This document shows, piece by piece, positions 61,616-64,000 of a stretch of 64,000 nucleotides of DNA; position 1 is the first letter of the stretch; each line of letters begins with the position of its first letter. The stretch is from Neptunitalea chrysea (GTDB lineage Bacteria; Bacteroidota; Bacteroidia; Flavobacteriales; Flavobacteriaceae): contig NZ_BRVP01000011.1 of the NCBI RefSeq assembly GCF_027924145.1, forward strand, positions 62,001-126,000. Reading direction: 5' to 3'. The notes below the pieces were generated by a model, which saw only the letters and a list, made by a program, of their open reading frames with translations, did no database searches and had not been told where the DNA came from. A program made the position numbers and the translations under genes.

Positions 61616-64000
61616 ATGAAAAATTTTTTCTTTAGTATAATTTTATTGTTTTCAGGTTTGATGATGGCCCAGCAACAGCACTTTGATTTGGGTTGGGGGG
61701 GCGTGAAACAAAAGAAAACTAGTGATTCTTCTGTGACCATTCCTTATTTTGATTCACAGTATATGGTGTATGAAGATGGCAGGGAGTGGTTTAAATATCA
61801 TTGGATAGATACTCAAAAAGTAAATCCTGAAAGTTTACAGATAAGCAATGTGGTTTATGAGTCTTTAACTAAGGAAGAGCTTTATGGGTTAGATGTTTCT
61901 CAATTGTACGATGAGTTGGATCCTGTGCTGCATTCTACAAAAGCAAGGAATGCATGGCATACTTTTTTAACATTTAATCCGATTGTGTATAATGATGGTG
62001 TTATTAGACGAGTGAAGTCGATTGATATTGCTTATTCTTATGGGGGTTTTTCAAATGCTAAATTGTTTGATGTGCCTACTTTAACGAATTCTGTGTTAGC
62101 TACAGGTGATTGGTATAAATTTTATGTAGAGGAATCTGGAGTGTTTAGAATTAACCGCCAGTTTTTATCTTCTCTTGGTATAAATGTGTCTAATGTTGAT
62201 CCTAGAACTATAAAGGTGTATGGGTACGGAGGCGATATGTTGCCTTTACTTAATTCAGAGAACCAATATTTCGATTTACCTCAAATACCTATAATGGTGC
62301 GTGGTGAGGAAGATGGTAGTTTTGACTCAAATGATTATATTTTGTTTTATGCTACAGGACCTCATGAGTTTAATGAAGATAGTCAAACTAACAATAATTT
62401 ATTTAACGACATTGTCTATTATTATATAACGTATGATGGTGATTATGGGGAGCGGCTGCAAGTTGCTACTACTCCTTCAATGGCTGCATCGCAGGTGATA
62501 ACAATGTATGATGATTACCAATATCATGAAGAAGATGAGTATAGTATTGTGAAGTTGGGGAGGCGTTGGTTTGGTGAAATATTTAATGCGGATACAGATG
62601 CTGAGTTTGAAATAGAAAACTTGGTGACTAGTGAGCCTGTAAGGGTGGGGGTTAAAGCAGCTGGGTCTTCCACTGTGCAAACAACCATGACAGTTAGTGT
62701 AAACGGAAGCGATGTGAGTACTTTAACTTTTCATTTGTTGAGTAGTGAAAGTACGTCGTACGCTACGCAGGATTCTAGTGCTCCGAATGGTTCTAAATCT
62801 ATCGGGTTAAAATATGCTGATGTGAATGTGTCTTCAGAAGATGTTGTTGTTGCTTTGACTTATAATGGAGGAGGGTTGCCAACCTCTTTAGGTTATTTAG
62901 ATTATATTACTGTAGAGTCGAAACGTTTACTTGCTGGTAGGGGAGAGCAATTTCCGTTTACCTATAAAGCTGCTGCTAGTATGTCTGGTGTAGCTTCATA
63001 TACTTTTACTAATTCATCTAATATAGCTATGGTTTGGGATGTTACAGATATGTATAATGTGTCTTATTATGAAAATACAGATGGTAGCGGAAACTTTAGT
63101 TTTGATGTTGCTATGGGGGAGCAACGTAAGTACGTAGCGGTAGATAAACTAGGTTATAAAAGTCCGTCAATTAATTCTTCCGATAAGAAAGTTGGTAATC
63201 AGAATCTAAAAGCAGAGATGTTTACTGATGAGTTTGGTAATAGTGATGGTGTTGATTATATGATATTTACCCCCGATGTGTTTAAAAGTCAGGCTGAGCG
63301 TTTGGCGAGTTTTCATAGAGAGTATTCAGGTTTAAATGTAAAAGTGGTAGACTTGCAAGAGGTATATGATGAATTTAGTACTGGAAATCAGGATATTGGT
63401 GCTATTCGTAATCTGGTAAGATATGTCTATATGAATGCAACTTCAGAAAGTGAGCGTGTAAAATATCTATGTATGTTTGGTGACGGTTCTTACGACTATA
63501 AGGATATTACTAGCGGTAATACCAATTTTGTTCCCTTGTATCATTCTTATCCAAGTTTTAGTTTAACTACGTCTATTTGTACGGATGACTTTTATGGTAT
63601 GATGGACGAGGATGAAGGTTTGGTAGAAGGAAATGATTTACTTGATGTGGCTGTAGGTAGAATTGTGGTAGATGATGTGCACCAAGCTTCAGATATGGTA
63701 AATAAAATTGAACAATACGCTGCTAAAGATTCCTATGGGAAGTGGAGAAATAATATCATTTTGCTTTCTGATGATGTAGATAAAAGTTGGGAAACGGTAA
63801 TAGAAAGCGATCACAATGAATTAGGAGATGAGATTTATGCTGCGAAACCTTTTTTTAACTTAGAAAAAATACATACCGATGCTTATGTTCAGGAAACTTC
63901 GGCAGGAGGGGAAAGGTATCCAGATGCTAAAGAAGAGTTTTTGAGTAAAATTGAATTGGGAGCTTTGGTAGTGAGTTACTTTGGGCATGGAGGAGAAGAT
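61616..64000 (+). CDS. porU: Type IX secretion system sortase PorU, N-terminal part (runs off the window)
   Basis: An open frame of 795 codons from the ATG at 61616 with no stop before the window ends. A signal peptide (MKNFFFSIILLFSGLMMAQ) opens it. A long beta-rich N-terminal region (about 20-530) with WYKFYVEESGVFRINRQFL is followed by the gingipain-type C25 peptidase domain, starting around VDYMIFTPDVFKSQAERL and reaching CMFGDGSYDY, DLLDVAVGRI and, at the very end, YFGHGGED with His791 as the catalytic histidine. The catalytic Cys lies beyond the window. PorU cuts off C-terminal sorting signals and attaches cargo at the cell surface. Confidence 0.93.
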   Translation, partial: MKNFFFSIILLFSGLMMAQQQHFDLGWGGVKQKKTSDSSVTIPYFDSQYMVYEDGREWFKYHWIDTQKVNPESLQISNVVYESLTKEELYGLDVSQLYDELDPVLHSTKARNAWHTFLTFNPIVYNDGVIRRVKSIDIAYSYGGFSNAKLFDVPTLTNSVLATGDWYKFYVEESGVFRINRQFLSSLGINVSNVDPRTIKVYGYGGDMLPLLNSENQYFDLPQIPIMVRGEEDGSFDSNDYILFYATGPHEFNEDSQTNNNLFNDIVYYYITYDGDYGERLQVATTPSMAASQVITMYDDYQYHEEDEYSIVKLGRRWFGEIFNADTDAEFEIENLVTSEPVRVGVKAAGSSTVQTTMTVSVNGSDVSTLTFHLLSSESTSYATQDSSAPNGSKSIGLKYADVNVSSEDVVVALTYNGGGLPTSLGYLDYITVESKRLLAGRGEQFPFTYKAAASMSGVASYTFTNSSNIAMVWDVTDMYNVSYYENTDGSGNFSFDVAMGEQRKYVAVDKLGYKSPSINSSDKKVGNQNLKAEMFTDEFGNSDGVDYMIFTPDVFKSQAERLASFHREYSGLNVKVVDLQEVYDEFSTGNQDIGAIRNLVRYVYMNATSESERVKYLCMFGDGSYDYKDITSGNTNFVPLYHSYPSFSLTTSICTDDFYGMMDEDEGLVEGNDLLDVAVGRIVVDDVHQASDMVNKIEQYAAKDSYGKWRNNIILLSDDVDKSWETVIESDHNELGDEIYAAKPFFNLEKIHTDAYVQETSAGGERYPDAKEEFLSKIELGALVVSYFGHGGED

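Noticed and set aside
1-64000. CRISPR arrays, insertion sequences, prophage or toxin-antitoxin systems
   Set aside because: No regularly spaced repeats, transposases, integrases or phage structural genes were seen on either strand.

Overview
The window is a stretch of chromosome from a member of the Bacteroidota, almost certainly a marine-type or gliding Flavobacteriaceae. The evidence is the low GC content, SusC/SusD proteins, gliding and type IX secretion genes (gldJ, porU), GEVED domains, a short region-1.1-less primary sigma factor, and promoters of the Bacteroidota TTG-N19/20-TAnnTTTG type. No phage, insertion sequence, CRISPR array or integrase was seen. Most of it looks like ordinary chromosome.

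Layout. 1-10 kb: the end of a TonB-dependent outer-membrane barrel, a MerR regulator with an M23 peptidase divergent from alaS, a GSCFA protein, a rhodanese, a DUF4136 lipoprotein, and hutU. A 54-residue Cys-rich DUF5522 gene lies directly upstream of hutU. 10-18 kb: a 1578-residue secreted glycine-rich/GEVED protein with a C-terminal T9SS-type signal, then an overlapping trio (PLP-dependent deaminase/desulfhydrase, LysM glucosaminidase lipoprotein, hemL). 18-22 kb: a small secreted protein, a sulfatase lipoprotein, rpe and the primary sigma factor gene. 22-36 kb: a polysaccharide utilisation locus. It comprises a membrane-spanning propeller/LuxR regulator, SusC, SusD, an intercistronic hairpin, two tandem PF10091 (GH144-like) lipoproteins, an alpha/beta hydrolase and a GH3 beta-glucosidase. 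I predict it degrades beta-1,2-glucan. 36-39 kb: LysR with a YeiH-type exporter, and a metallo-beta-lactamase-fold hydrolase. 39-43 kb: a pentose-phosphate operon rpiB-gnd-zwf-pgl. 43-49 kb: gltBD. 49-55 kb: acyl-CoA dehydrogenase, anmK, an amino-acid dehydrogenase and nhaD. 55-58 kb: exbB-exbD-tonB-folC and two identical tRNA-Val genes. 58-64 kb: murF, gldJ and the N-terminal 795 codons of porU, which runs off the window.

How parts connect. The PUL imports and cleaves a glucan to glucose, and a nearby operon encodes the oxidative pentose-phosphate pathway. The exbB-exbD-tonB set could energise SusC-type import. GldJ and PorU belong to the gliding/T9SS machinery that would export the large GEVED protein. 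GltBD and the Glu/Leu/Phe/Val dehydrogenase handle nitrogen, and hutU feeds histidine carbon and nitrogen toward glutamate.

The most novel-looking items are the predicted beta-1,2-glucan PUL with paired GH144-like enzymes plus an esterase-like gene, the conserved-looking DUF5522-hutU pair, and several unannotated inverted-repeat elements (7757-7780, 20370-20409, 49557-49642). Function assignments come from motif recognition without database searches.
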